From Dicyema japonicum (Eukaryota; Dicyemida; Rhombozoa; Dicyemidae): a stretch of 64,000 nt of DNA. Positions 1 to 12,084 of the stretch are shown one piece after another. The position numbers and the translations under genes were made by a program. The notes below the pieces were generated by a model. The model saw only the letters and a program-made list of their open reading frames with translations. It searched no databases and was not told the origin of the DNA. Position 1 is the first letter of the stretch; each line of letters opens with the position of its first letter. The stretch spans positions 1,422,429 through 1,486,428 of the forward strand of contig RDEW01000003.1 of NCBI GenBank assembly GCA_011109175.1. Reading direction: 5' to 3'.

Positions 1-1132
1 TGACAAATGGTTCGTAACAAGTCTTCTCCGCGATGACATTATCGTCCACATCAAATATCTTTTTAAGCTGTGTCTAAAAAAAACTAGAGGTATTTCTTCT
101 TCAGCATAGTAGGTACCATCCGGTTTCTTGAGCACAATCTTGTTTGCGATTGACTCTGGGTTCCTCACTCTTCGGTGTACCTTCCAGAAATAGGGATTGT
201 GTTTGTTTAGCTTCCTTAGTTGAGAGTTCCACTTATTCTCATTCCAACTTTTGAATTGTTCCGACAACTGCTTTTGTAGTTCGTCGATTTTGTGAGGCAA
301 TGCTAAGCGGTCGTGTGGATCTACGTATCTCCTCAGTTTGGTCCTTAGATTATTTCTTTTCAATACAGTCTTCTTGATGTGCCATAGAATAGGGACAACA
401 TTATCGTTTCTTGAGTATATTTTTCTAGCAAAGTTACCCAGATAGATTAATATCAGATCCGTTACTCGTTTAATCAATTTTCAGACGAGTCTTGGGCTCA
501 GTATGCCCTAACATCGATTCCTTTACAATGATCATCCTATAGTGATTCCAGTTTAGATTCTTGGTATCGTAACCGACAGAGACTCCAGGTCCATTAATCA
601 TTTTCATATCCACAGATATTAGCAATGCAATGTGGTCACTACCAATATCCGAAAGAGTACATGGTTCGTCGGCGTATTCTGAAATAGCAGGGGAAATCAA
701 GAAGACACCAAGCTTGTCATTTTCGTAGGGAGAGATATGGTTATCCTCTTTCGACTTTACTTCTAGGCCTTTAGATAGCTTCATCAGGAGCTTGCCATCC
801 CTGTTACTCTTCTTGCAGCCAAAGGATGTGCTCTTGGAGTTGAGATCACCTCCCAGTATGGTCATCGGGTTTTCACTGAAGAACTGGGAGATATCTCCGG
901 TACATTCTCTCAAGGATTTGGAATACATACCGCCAATTGCGAGCCATCCGTCGACACAACGAACATCAATGGCGACAAACTCACAACAAATTGATGAAAC
1001 AATTCTCGGATTTCTTGTCTTTAGATGACACCGATAAAAAATTGATGTTCCAGTCCTTGGTATAGCCCCTTCTTTCCAGTATAAAGATATCGATTCGAAA
1101 CCCGGGAGTACCGTATTCTCACTTGACTTCAT
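1..1132 (-). mobile_element. Jockey-type LINE: endonuclease and linker, runs off the window edge
   Basis: Residues 1-220, read from 1132 down to 470, form an AP-like endonuclease of the exonuclease-endonuclease-phosphatase fold. The GGDLNSKSTSFGCKKSN block is the usual GDxNAKH metal-binding motif region and DIGSDHIALLISV is the SDH motif. After a frame break near 470, the same strand continues to base 1 with the linker seen between endonuclease and reverse transcriptase in jockey elements (for example NPYFWKVHRRVRNPE). The reverse transcriptase would lie left of base 1. The frame break and the missing 3' end mark it as a probably inactive copy. Confidence 0.8.
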
Positions 1133-1294
1133 TTTCGTTTCGTTGACAATTATTGTGACCGGTTGAATACGAGCCGTTAAAGCCGTTAGAAATCAATAAT
1201 TTTTAATGAAAAATAAATCAATAAATTAATTAATTCCTATCTTTATAATTAGTAATTTTAATAATTTTATTTCTCACAAATTTTCATTTTCTTA

Positions 1295-1570
1295 ACGGCT
1301 AACTCCGCATAGGCAGGACATACACTTTATTTAAGTAAAGGACAGTTTATTTTAACTAATCGTAGAACCAAGGAATGATCTTCATTTCTATTTTCTTTTT
1401 CTTGTGTGTGGGTCCTTTTTTGATTATCCAGTTCCACAGTGAGAGTCCACTGATGACGGAGTCACTCTTCAAGCCTTTTAGCATCGTAGATGAGTGGAAC
1501 CTTCCACCAGGTGAACAGCAACGAGAATTGAATTCGTAACCTAAGTCACTTTAGCTCGACACCTAGAATA
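1295..1570 (-). repeat. tRNA-derived SINE, family 1, copy 1
   Basis: This is the reverse complement of the SINE at 44010-44333. Shared blocks include the CCTTCCACCAGGTGAACAGC core, the ACTGATGACGGAGTCA block and the TTTATTTAAGTAAAG block. The tRNA-like head, with degraded A and B boxes, is at the high-coordinate end near 1500-1565. It is less well preserved than the copies at 29635 and 44010. Confidence 0.75.
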
Positions 1571-1796
1571 GTAATAGATTTTTGTTCACGCTTGTTTTTG
1601 CTTTTTGTTATGAAGGTTGTCTATTTTACTCTGTTACAAAAGCAAGAAATAATAACCTTATCTGAGATACCAAATTTTTCCATCCAATTTGCTGAAGGAA
1701 AGACGAAATTTCATAAGAACTGCGTCATTATTCAGACTAAAAGACTCATTGCCGACTCAACTAGTTTTTTCAAAACAAGTGGAATTTTATTAACAC

Positions 1797-2345
1797 GTGG
1801 TCGCTGTGGAAGAAGATGAACAGAAGAGGATATTTATTGAAAATGTTCACCTCAAAAATGGACATCCTGGTCGTGATAGACTTCTTTCTCTTCTAAAGAA
1901 TCTAGTCTATGCATCTTGCAGAGATGAAGTTATGGTTGTTCTCAGGTCTTGTTCACAATGTCTGGCAAGACGGCTTATGAACACTCGACCAACTATAACA
2001 CCTATCAGAGCATATACAGTGAGAGAAAGGTACTAATTAACTATTCTAATTTCAGGTATATTTTTGATTTAGTTGATCTACGACACTATTCAAATTTCAA
2101 TGAAAATTTTTTCTGGCTTTTGGTTGGGTTGGATTCCTTTTCCAAATTTTGCTGGACAAGACTTCTAAAGAGTAAATCGGCTATGGAGGTGTCAAGTGCA
2201 ATAGAGCATAATTTTAATGTTTTGAAAACCAACCATTTTGCACACGGACAATGGCAAGGAATTTGTAAATGAAAAAATGTTCGAGTTATGCTCAACATTG
2301 GTATAAAGCACGTCAGGGAACGTCCTAGGTGTTATGGGTGCAAGG
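1797..2345 (+). mobile_element. Ginger/KRBA2-type integrase fragment with a 26-nt intron
   Basis: The ORF reads an HHCC-like zinc-binding domain (NGHPGRDRLLSLLKN, then CSQCLARR) and then the start of a DDE integrase core (YIFDLVDLRH, LLVGLDSFSKFCWTRLLKSK). The two parts join in frame only if 2030-2055, which begins GTACT and ends TTTCAG, is removed as a 26-nt intron. A second catalytic block, TILHTDNGKEFVNEK, follows near 2230 in another frame. So the copy carries at least one frameshift and decays after about 2345. The wording of the core resembles KRBA2/SCAND3 integrases derived from Ginger transposons more than Gypsy elements. It could be a decayed transposon or an exonised relic. Confidence 0.65.
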
Positions 2346-2611
2346 ACAACCACCATAACTCGTTCCGTGATCATCGGAATTTGCAGTTGATACAGGATCT
2401 TATATTGTTCGGTTCTGGGCACTCCGGGGAACTTTGTGGTCCTCCACAGATGAAACATTTCTTTGCCCAATTGCAATATGCCCGAAATATTGACAATCAA
2501 ATATCTTGAAGGTGGTCTTCTGGCCCACTCACAATCGATTTCTATCCATCCAATGACAGACGTAGCTTCTGCCCGTGACGTTAAGCTCATCTTCACAACA
2601 ATTCCATGATT

Positions 2612-2687
2612 TTCATTCCATGCTCTTGTCTATATCCGAGAGTTCAACTTTCATTCCATGCTCTTGTCTATATCCGAGAGTTCAACC
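2612..2687. repeat. Tandem duplication, two 38-bp units
   Basis: The unit beginning TTTCATTCCATGCTCTTGTC is repeated exactly end to end. A single undetermined base (N) follows at 2830. The repeat may be real or an assembly join. Confidence 0.85.
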
Positions 2688-3024
2688 AATGATCTGTCGA
2701 CTCCACTCTGGTCGCCGATTTGGGTTTGTCTTTCCCAGTTAACGGTTCCAGAGACAGATCCTTAATGCTTTCAATACAGCTTTTCTTTAAAACCTCTCCA
2801 GAGATAGCTTTTTTGATTTTATTAATCCTNTTTTTTAACGACTGCATCACCACACAAAAACGAGTAAATTAACTAATCAAGCGGATTTTAATCCAGATTG
2901 GTGGTAATCCTCCTTCTCTTAGAAGAGTGTGCCATAACCTCCCTGTTACTCCGCATCTCCACATCAAATTCAGTCAAAATATCTTCTTTAGAGTTCAGTG
3001 GGCTATCCTCACGACATATCAGTT

Positions 3025-5131
3025 CTACAAGTTGGGAGGTAGCAGAGGCGTATTCTTCACCGTATACCTTTTTTCCATGCTTATGTTAATGAACATACTT
3101 TCGAGCGTTCTCTTTAGCGCAACCGATTGGATGTATGTCATCTTTGATTCTTCAATAGATAATTTATCCATTTGATTCTTGAAGCATCTTGAGATAACTT
3201 TATCCCATGTCAAAACCACTGGAATAATCTTCACTTAATTCATAGAGTAGCGAAAGTTCATTTGCAAGCTAGTCATTTTAGAAAGCTCGACATTTGTTTC
3301 ATCAATACATTTGAAAAAAATAGTGTAATTTTCTGCAATAAATTTTATTTAATAAATATTTCATCTGAGTGTCCTTGAGGGACTTAACATCCATGCTTTC
3401 CCTATCGAAAATTCTATATTTAGAGGCAAGAAATCCTGCGATCTTAGCTTTCTTTATTTGCAGGTTTGAGGTTCAACTTGAGTGACGCAAGCAGTTGCTG
3501 TAATAGCATTTTCAAGTATGGACTCCATAACTTTGTTTTTAAGAACATTACTTCCCTTGTCTTCAAGAACACCCAAATATCGATATCCATTGACTCCTTC
3601 CAGAGTCTCACATCATGATAACGATTTAACATTAGAGGCTGACTTTTCCGAATTCATCTTCATGCCGGCAACATGAAAGAATTCGCGAACAACTTCCATC
3701 ATTTTAAATATTTCTTCTTTTAGTCCAAATATTTTTAGGTCATCAATGAAAAACAAATGATTGGTAGAATAAGCCAGAATATTAGGATCCTCTTGATTAA
3801 TTTGGAGTCTTAGGAACATAGAGTTAAGGATCCTGCTCAAGGGTTCCACTGCCATAACAAATAGTTGAGGGGATAATGAATCTCCTTGCAGCATTCCACG
3901 TCCCAGCTTTACAGAACCAATTCTTCTTCCATCTAAGTGGAGATTTACAGTCCACTTCTTGACTATGGTCTTTATTAAGTTACAATCCAACGGGGTATTC
4001 CTGAACAGTCCAATAGATGAAATAAAAATTCATGATCAACAGAATCAAAGGCCTTCTTCACATCCACCCAAGCAGAATAAAGGGCGTTTCCATACTCCTT
4101 ATTTAAGCATTGATTAATAAGGGCCTGTTCCTTAGCGCCCTGACAATGTTTCCTCGTTTCCAGCTGATTGTCAGATAATAGACCAAACGAATCCACAAAA
4201 TCTGAGAGTTTAGAATTAACACATTTAGTAACAAGCTTATATAATGTTGGCATACACGTTATAGGACGTAAGTCTTAAGAAGTCTCGCAATCATCCTTTT
4301 TAGGTATTAAATAGGTTATTCCAGTATAAAACTAACTTTCAGGCATATATTCTCCATTAATAGTTCGATTAATCTCAGTATATGAAAAACCATGTACAGA
4401 TTCCATTTTCTTAATAAAGAAATTGTATGACCCATCGCATCCATACGCCTTCCAATCGGGGAGCCATTTAATAACATCCAGGATAAACTCATTTGTGAAC
4501 TCTGACAACATGCCTTTAATAACAGTATTTACTTTACCCACACTGTCATATGGCACGTGCATCTCTTTTCTTTTAGACCACACTTTTTTCCAGAACGACA
4601 TACAATCCTCATCATAAAAACCTAATTCAAAACAACAGTTGTCCTTACGAAAGTCCTTCCTCAAATAATGTACAGCTATTTGCTTCTTCTTAATTCTGAA
4701 GGTCACACAGTAGAGCCTCAATTCTGGCAAGCTCCCCCTTTTGTATCCATGGGCACAAAGAACATCCATAACCTTTTGTTTTTTCAAACACAGAGAGAGC
4801 CTGTGTAGAAAAACGATTGACAAGTTTTAATTCTGCGACAGCATTGAAATTTTCTTATTAGTGTTCTCCAACCATGTAAGAATATCAGTAATTTGATATC
4901 TTGAGGAGGATTATCTTTCGGAATATAATAAATTGCAGAATTTAGTCCCGACAAAATATTAACTCTGACATACTTTCTCTGAATTTTGGTGTGGTTTTCG
5001 AGTATCCCTCGGGATTGACTTAATTTTATCAGCTGGGAAGCCTGCTGCCTCGAGAGTTCGCGAAATAATTCATGCGGTGTGACGAGGAAAGCGACCTGCA
5101 CTCCTTTTGAAAGACAATGTTGATAAATCAT
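3025..5131 (-). mobile_element. R2/NeSL-type non-LTR retrotransposon, decayed
   Basis: Read from 5131 to 3025, several frames give an ordered reverse transcriptase. Around 4330-4560 there is an upstream block ending in WLPDWKAYGCDGSYNFFIKK. RPITCMPTLYKL and WVDVKKAFDSVDHEFL (RT domains 1-3) lie near 4050-4270. RGMLQGDSLSPQLFVMAVEP lies near 3860-3920, and FIDDLKIF, the catalytic YxDD-like box, near 3740. The thumb region (YRYLGVLEDK) follows after a frame change near 3600. A C-terminal block with VVLTWDKVISR near 3210 resembles R2-clade proteins. Frameshifts and internal stops show it is dead. The finer clade is uncertain without a tree. Confidence 0.75.
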
Positions 5132-5578
5132 TTGTTGTCAAATGACCCTCCAAAACGACATAGCATCGCAGAATTATATCAAACTTTGCAATCACCAGAA
5201 TTGTATAATAAATTATGCCTAAATCTATTTGGCTAAAACAGGGTAAGAAGATAAGTACTAAGTAATATGTAGTGATTAATCTACAGCCTAAAGAAAACTA
5301 ACTGTGCTGCTATAAAGTGTCCAACTCGAAACTTTTTTTGAAAAGTTTCATTAGAGAGGAGCAAGAACGTTGCATTCATAATAAACGGTATAATAATCAG
5401 TATGATGATAACCCACCCCCATCGCGCGAATGGTAGTCACTGATAATATGATAATCCAAGTCAAACAATAAACAAAGAACGATTAAAGCTACAAAATAAA
5501 TCGGGTCCTTTTAGCGTTAGAAAGAAGCCGCATTCCTCATATTAAGCACTCCTCTCCCGATTAGTCCGAGCTGGGGTT
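5132..5578. other. No gene seen
   Basis: AT-rich sequence between the LINE and the kinesin stop codon. No conserved reading frame or repeat was recognised. Confidence 0.5.
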
Positions 5579-7263
5579 TTAGACATCAACTGACCTGTCC
5601 TCACTACAATGCAAACAACACCAACCAGGAGTTGCAACCAATCTAGCCTTCTTCTCCCTCGCGGCAATCACAGAAGGCAGTACATTCCGTTCCGCCTTAT
5701 CCACACTCTCCTCAACTGAATAACCCAAGCACTTACACTCATCACAAATGGGCTTCAAAACAACTATGAACTTTTCCATATCAGCGAGCGCACGGTCCAC
5801 ATCCATCATCGAAGTAATAACCTTCAATAACACCATCAGCTCACCTTGGCAGAAATCTCAATCTCCATCCTGGAAATACCTAAAATGACCGCCAAAAATA
5901 CATTTGCAAAAACGGTTGCAATAAATACAGGAGCCCTCACGTATCGGCTTCTTGATCTCCACCTCCTTGGCCATCTCCGCAAACTGCATCACTTTCTGTG
6001 GAAATCATCCCTCATAATACAATATTCTCATCAAAATCAGAAACAGCCGGTTTGCAGCACACAAGCATGTTAACAGCTCCATTCCCATCGAAATAGTACT
6101 TGAAGAGATGGGTGAGCTTTGAGTTCCTGTAGGGGACAAGCTGCCAATAACAAAACCCTAACCTTTTGTTCTCCATTCCGTTGGTTGTCCCTCAGACACT
6201 CAATGCAACTTCTCAAGGCCATCAGAGAGTTGTTTATGCATCCTAAGTAACGTAAGTAACATACCAACCTGCCTCCCTCAGCCGTACTCCCTTGTTCATA
6301 GTCCGCCCAGCTCTTTCACTCCCAGCCAGATCAACAAAAGAGATAATATTCGAGGTAACGTCCCCCTTACAATCAAATTCAAATATACCGCCAAAATTCG
6401 GACAAACTTTAATATAAATATGACGTGGCTCCGAGATGAGGATATGTTGAGGAAGTCTCACACATTTTCCTCCGTTTATTACCTGGATATGACAACCACG
6501 AACCTTTCGCTAGAATATTCATGGCTTCATTGAAATTTCCCACCTCAATCTCTATAGCATTCATGACGTAGCATCTGTGCAGTTTATCCTCCCTGATGGT
6601 TTTGGAACTGTTCCTTTAGTCAATACCAATACTACCCTTTCCTCACGTCGAGTTCTTCGTCCAGAAGGTCGAAGACAGAGTTGTTGTAGATCTCTATGTA
6701 TGACACGAACACAGTGTTGTACTCAGCAGTAGGGGCAACGTCCATTTGGTCCTTTAGTGGACCACTTTGCTTCAACGCAAAACCGTTGTGCCCGTCCGAA
6801 TGAACCAGCTTCAATTTTAACGAAAAAATACGTTTTTTGAATTTCTCTGGAGCAATAGAGTTAAAGAGATAATTAATGGAGTAAGGAAGAACTCCAGGGT
6901 CGGCGGTTGTTCCGTTCATGGTGTAGGTTTTTCCCGATCCGGTAACACCGTATAGGAATATGAGGCTATCCTCCCCGAAAAAGAGGTTTTCAATAGATTG
7001 GAGACAGCAGGCATTGAATATGTCCTTTTGTGAGGAATTCACGTCGAAGATACGGTCGAAACGGTAAGTGGTTTTGGAAAGATTTTCGTCGTTCTGTGAG
7101 TATGATAAGATTGGAGTACCTTTAGCTTGAATGAGACTGATATTCCGTCTGTGGAATATTCGAAGGGAATGTCAGTTTTTGGTAAAACTCGGAACCGACA
7201 GAATACCTGAATTTATGTAAAATTGATTACTTTGAGCGAACTATCAACAACAGTGTGCGACAT
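5579..7263 (-). CDS. Kinesin-6 family motor (MKLP1/KIF23-like), 11 exons
   Basis: Motor ATPase expected on the spindle midzone in cytokinesis. Translation starts at ATG 7263. The frame stays open through 11 exons if ten GT..AG introns of 22-26 nt are removed: 7207-7230, 7094-7119, 6614-6635, 6457-6482, 6366-6388, 6243-6268, 6141-6162, 5996-6020, 5880-5901 and 5822-5844. The joined protein shows the N-terminal motor strand [10 protein letters not shown], the P-loop [28 protein letters not shown], switch I as NISSSRSH, switch II as [12 protein letters not shown] and the end of the motor as [17 protein letters not shown]. The GVTGSGKT spelling and the long insert after the P-loop fit kinesin-6. 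The tail is only about 110 residues, has Cys pairs (CIYC, CDEC, CLHC) and lacks the long coiled coil of KIF23. It could be a short paralogue, or the tail could continue in exons not recognised here. Confidence 0.88.
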
Positions 7264-7381
7264 GGATAACCGAATACAAGCGCGTATTTTATTTCCGAAT
7301 TAAAATATTTTTTATTTTAATATTAATTAAAAAATAATAATAAATCGTTTATTTTTTAATTGAATTATTTAGATTTCCTAA

Positions 7382-7540
7382 TACAGACAAACCTCTCGAA
7401 TCCGCTTGTTTTAATCGATAATTTCGAATTTTAGATTGTAAATTTTTAACTAGAATAGATTATTTAACGTTTAAATTGTTTCTCGGATCCGCTTTTTTTG
7501 GCCGGTCCCAAAATCGGTGGATTCGAGAGGTTTTACTGTA
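7382..7540. mobile_element. Pogo/Tigger-type MITE
   Basis: A 159-bp non-coding element with terminal inverted repeats of about 22 bp. The left end reads TACAGACAAACCTCTCGAAT, and the reverse complement of the right end reads TACAGTAAAACCTCTCGAAT. The TA at each end fits the TA target preference of the Tc1/mariner/pogo superfamily. The same terminus begins the transposase-bearing element at 63311. Confidence 0.75.
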
Positions 7541-7769
7541 TATTTATTTAACTTACTAAAAAGTTTATCAGGAATAATGAAGATTACAGACAATACATCG
7601 AGTCATGTTTCTCATATGCATACGCTTCGTGGAGACCGTCCATATCTTTGGCAAATATGAGGAAAGTCGAGTAAAAGAGGGCTTTCATAGTGGCATTTCA
7701 TTAGATTTGTGGAGATCATCGAAGCAGACCAACGCCTCTGAAAAACCTTATGAGACTAGAATGCGGCCC

Positions 7770-7925
7770 GTATATTCAGTCAGTCGTTCGTACGATTATG
7801 CGTGGTCACGAGGAAGGAACACCGAACAAAGATGAGGTCACTGTTGAAATGCATGGGGATCACGCGATAATTAGTTTGTTTTTACCGTGGTCTTGGGTTG
7901 TTAAATAAATAAAATAAATAAACTT
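7770..7925 (+). repeat. LINE 3' end
   Basis: Contains GGGGATCACGCGATAATTAG, then ACCGTGGTCTTGGGTTGTTA and an AATAAATAAA tail. The same block occurs in reverse at 50270-50345 and, more diverged, at 43640-43715. Confidence 0.65.
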
Positions 7926-8084
7926 ACAAAAATTAACTATAAATCCTTTAAAATAGTAATATTTTTTTTAACTACTTAATTGTACCGGATTTGTATTAAT
8001 AATACTAGTAATACTAATTATTGGTTTAAAACAAATTAATATTAGTTAAAAGGTTATTTTCAAGACAGGTCTCTATTATGGTCT

Positions 8085-8400
8085 GAGCACGCAATGGGAG
8101 TTAGCACTTATGATCGCCATCTTGTCATTCTAGGCTCTCCCTTCCTAGTTTTATTAGTTCTGTAGTCGTGATGGCGTGGTGTCATAAGCGCCGGGGAAAA
8201 TCCGAAAAACCAACTCTCACGCCTATATGGGCCCGGGTTCGATCTCACTGATGTAAGTTCCGGCTAAAGGTTTCACATCTACTATGCTTCGGATATGACG
8301 AGCTTACATCTATTGAATGTCTGCTGACTCTTATGATTAATGAAAAGCCTTGGCTTGCTTATTCTCATAAGCATGGAGAGACTTCAGACTCAGCAGACAT
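8085..8400 (+). repeat. tRNA-like SINE, family 2
   Basis: Has an A-box-like GTGGTGTCATAAGCG and a B-box-like GGGTTCGATCTC. The stretch from about 8060 (GACAGGTCTCTATTATGGTC) matches the reverse complement of 30660-30740. A fragment beginning AAACCAACTCTCACGCCTAT recurs at 10549. Confidence 0.55.
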
Positions 8401-10977
8401 AGAAATCCAATGTTCTGAATTAAGTATCGAATGACGAATTATACTGGTTTGAAGTCCGCTGGTTGAAAATTAAAAACTTGTAGGATCATCTGTCTGAATC
8501 TACACGTGTAGGATAATATGATTATATGTTGCTAATCATAGTAACTGATAATTCACTTAAGGCTGACTGGATTAAAACAGACATTGATGCCAATTTCCTC
8601 ATTTCTAATCTCCTATTAGTCCTTAAGAAATGGGATTACAGGCTGTATCCACCTAAATGAGATAACGTATATTGTATTGATCTGGATAAAGAAAAATCAA
8701 TTGTGGATAAAGAATATAGTTCAACCTCCTGGCTTAGTAACAATTAGACTACCTGATTAATGCTCATTGAAGTGTTTTTATGGACTGTGACATTTATTAT
8801 TGATCGGCATTTATATATCTTATTTTGATCAAAAAATCTTGTGTTTAACAATTATATTTGTTGATATCACGTTACTTATACGCTCATAAGCTCATGTTAG
8901 AAAGAATTTGAGACGAATTCCAATAATGAGAGGTGACAATTTATTCACGTGACATCACTGAATCACTATATTTCCACCATTTTGAGTGATTAATTTACTT
9001 ACCTACTTGATCGAATGATATTTTCGTTCTTTGCATTTTTAATTCCTCAGAAGTGTCATGGGAAGACCCTAAAGATGATCAGTGTGTTGCAGGAATCCAA
9101 AAAAAATCCTCGCTTCCCTACTTCAATTGAGGGATTTCCACAGTTGCGAATATGGATGGCAGTGATGATTTGGAAGATGCGCCTCACTACGGCCGTGAGG
9201 ACTGGACAAAATTTCTTTCAGGTATATACGGGGATATTAAAATAAAAAAAACGATTAATTCGCAGAGATTTTCTTTCAAGTAAAGTGTGAAATACTTACT
9301 TTTCCTCGAGACCCAATCAAGGGAATTTGAGAAGTGTCCAAGCCACGTTACAGGACTAAATACTATACCTTCCAACTAACTCCTACGTTCTGTCATTAAT
9401 TAAGTAGTTGATTTTGGTTACTTTTTCCAGAGTTGATATTACATCCGTGGGAATCATGTAAGATTCACAGTGTCTTTTAGTTCTTGTGATTGCTAGTTTT
9501 TTATAAATTAAGTTGATAACCAAAAAAATTTAATACAAGTTCTACAGGCACAGATCTCCGTGAATCTCGTTTGGAATCCTGATAGGATAGCCACGAAGTC
9601 AGGGCAGATACCATATGGGTTTCGGATTGATTTTTTAACGAATAATTAATTGTGTCCAACGAAAATACAAATGAAAATGAAAAAAATTAAATCCCATTTT
9701 TTGGGATAGTTGGGGGAAGGGGGGGAATTAAAACTCATCACAACTGACCTTATGCAAGAGTCTAACTAATTCTGAGATAGGTACATAGATCTGTGTATTG
9801 ATTTAAAATTTCACGAAATGAAAAAGCACCATGGCTTGATAATTTCAAGGATCAGTGAACCTAATGAAAGACATCACTGGAATCCAGACTCTCACGCTAA
9901 TTGATATCAATTTTGTTTCTAAACAACTTGACTCTGATAAGTTCCCCAAATGTACTTTTATCAGTAACCTCTTTGTTAGCTATGTTTTCGAAAGTAACTT
10001 CAATTGGCAGATTTGAAATCCTTGTAAAAATCAGTCAAAGGATCACATTAATTCGTAAATTTGGAGGTTACTGAAAAAGACTATTTTTCCTACCAGTCGA
10101 TGATGTTTAGATTTCTTCAAAGTTATGGAAATAGTTTTCTTAAGCAGCGAAGTAGGTTGTAACTATTGGATCACTTTGAAGCTTCAGCCCCACGTGCTTT
10201 TTGTAAGAAACTAATTTGCTTGATGATAGCTTAAAATCATCTCAAATAAGTAAGATGGAATCCAAGGAAGCACTGAACAGTAAATACCTACAACTATGCT
10301 CTTCTATCTTGGTCTCACTTTTCATCAACTTTTAATAGATTCAAAATCTCAGTATATGACTACCACTGGTTGTGTCTTGATCTTCACTAAGGAAACGAAA
10401 CTGACTCGTCCAAAGAAAACTTTTACTCATATAGTGCTTAGGTAACTTACCACTTGTTCGATTCATTATATGACATTGATAATATGCTGAATATATTAAG
10501 ATTAGTTATTTAGTACAACATGCAATTATCATGTCAGAAAATAATTTACAAAAACCAACTCTCACGCCTATAAAACCATTAAGATTTAACTGAAGATTTC
10601 AGCAAAGAATTTAGTTCATCGTCATGCGCGTCATTATGAATGCATGATGAGATGAACTTCTCTAAGAGCCAAGTCATAGTTCTATGAAAAATAAGCCGAT
10701 GATAAACCAATTCACACATCTGATGAACCATTACGACCTAACACCGAAGATCCCAAATGCATTGACGACAATACTGCATTGAACATTCTGAGAATCATGC
10801 CACTAGCTCTCTTATAACAGAAAAGCCCACTGTATTGGTAAAAAAATCTAAAAAACTAACCAAATTAATTAAAAGTTTAGCACACACCAATTTTTCAAAA
10901 TCGACAAAAACGGAAAATATCAATAAATCGATCATAACCATTAACAATCTCAGTTAACAAAAATAAGCAAATATTAG
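8401..10977. other. No gene seen; repeat traces only
   Basis: No conserved coding sequence was found in this 2.6 kb. Around 9070-9180 a stretch (TTCCACAGTTGCGAATATGG) is related to 33590-33630, so part of it is old dispersed repeat. The 76-codon ORF at 9015-9245 lies in that repeat and looks accidental. Confidence 0.5.
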
Positions 10978-11978
10978 TTACAAATAAAGATCCTTAGTCA
11001 AAGTGGAGACCATTTGGGGGACCTGCTTTTTGCCACCAAACTCCCCCAGAGCGTTAGACTCGAACTCATAGGCCACTAAATGTGACGCTCGGGAAACTAT
11101 CTTCACAAAGTCGAGCCGATCCTTGAATTCCGCTATGCATGCACATAAAGCCTGCACAAACCAGGATCCGTAGGACGAGTTCCTCCAAGAGAAGTACCCT
11201 ACGAAGTCCTCACCACCACAAACCTTCAACAGTCGAATAGATCGTTAGAAAGTCAGCTTCCGAAGGGATTTTACTTACGGCTCCACACGTACTGTCAATT
11301 GCATCGTAAACCTCGACTCCCTTCATCAGTCGGTCCCCTCGGCAGGCCTGTACAATGAAAATCTTCGGTTTTCCAGCCAAGGAGGGGCACATGTCAGCTT
11401 TGAAAGGATCTAACAAGCTGCTGAGGTTGAGAGGGGCATCAACTCCATAAACGTAGTTGGCATCTCCGTGACTAAGAACTGCACAGACGAACATGTCGCA
11501 GTCCTCGTGGCTCGTTGAGGCGGCTGACGATGATTCCACAAAAAAACCTTGGATCAGTAACTTTTTCATGTTGCAAGCAGTCACGTTGTTGAATACTTTG
11601 ACGAATTTTTTGCTGAATCCCAGAGTTTCTATGAGCCGTTTGTAGAGGATTTCGGCGTCTTGATCGGTCCCGTTTCTCGTTGACATTTGTGTGGCCGGGT
11701 GGAAGTCTCGGTTGTTGATTATCACGGCATATCCGCGACTTTTGTGGTTCATTTTGTAATTTAGAGAAACATCTGGTATTTTTCTACTGTTTAGTTAAAG
11801 AAAACTCTATGGAATCCTTAAATTGAGGGATTGCTTTTAAAGGAGGAGATTTGCTAGCATCCAGGGAGTCCCCAGGAAGGTCAAAGAAATCTAAATTTAT
11901 TCTAATTTTCTTACCGCAGCTGTAAATCCAAGCGTCATCATTGTCATCTCCCATACACAAATTAATGGTATACATCAT
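10978..11978 (-). CDS. Executioner-type caspase
   Basis: Cysteine protease of apoptosis, caspase-3/7-like by sequence. The start is ATG 11978 (MMYTINLCMGDDNDD). Three introns are inferred at 11891-11914 (24 nt), 11787-11805 (19 nt) and 11199-11223 (25 nt). Removing the last restores IYSTVEG to YFSWRNSSYGSWFVQALC, the start of the small subunit. The large subunit has NYKMNHKSRGYAVIINNRDF, the catalytic His in LSHGD and the catalytic Cys in QACRGD. Spliced length is about 305 residues with a short prodomain lacking an obvious CARD or DED, as in effector caspases. The 19-nt intron is needed to avoid a TAG and to enter the conserved RGYAVIINN frame. The lectin gene lies 107 bp upstream on the same strand. 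Confidence 0.9.
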
Positions 11979-12084
11979 ATTATTATCAATTGGTTAACCA
12001 ATTTAAAATTTATTTTTTATATTAAAATCATGTTAATTATTAGTAAAATCGAAAACTTACGATACTACTGATTGTTTAGTATTA

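Noticed and set aside
2192-2596. 134-codon minus-strand ORF
   Set aside because: Antisense to the integrase fragment and without homology I could recognise.
7605-7835. 76-codon ORF
   Set aside because: Runs into a LINE 3' end and lacks any recognised protein feature.
9015-9245. 76-codon ORF with hydrophobic start
   Set aside because: Lies in a dispersed repeat shared with 33590; no conserved protein.
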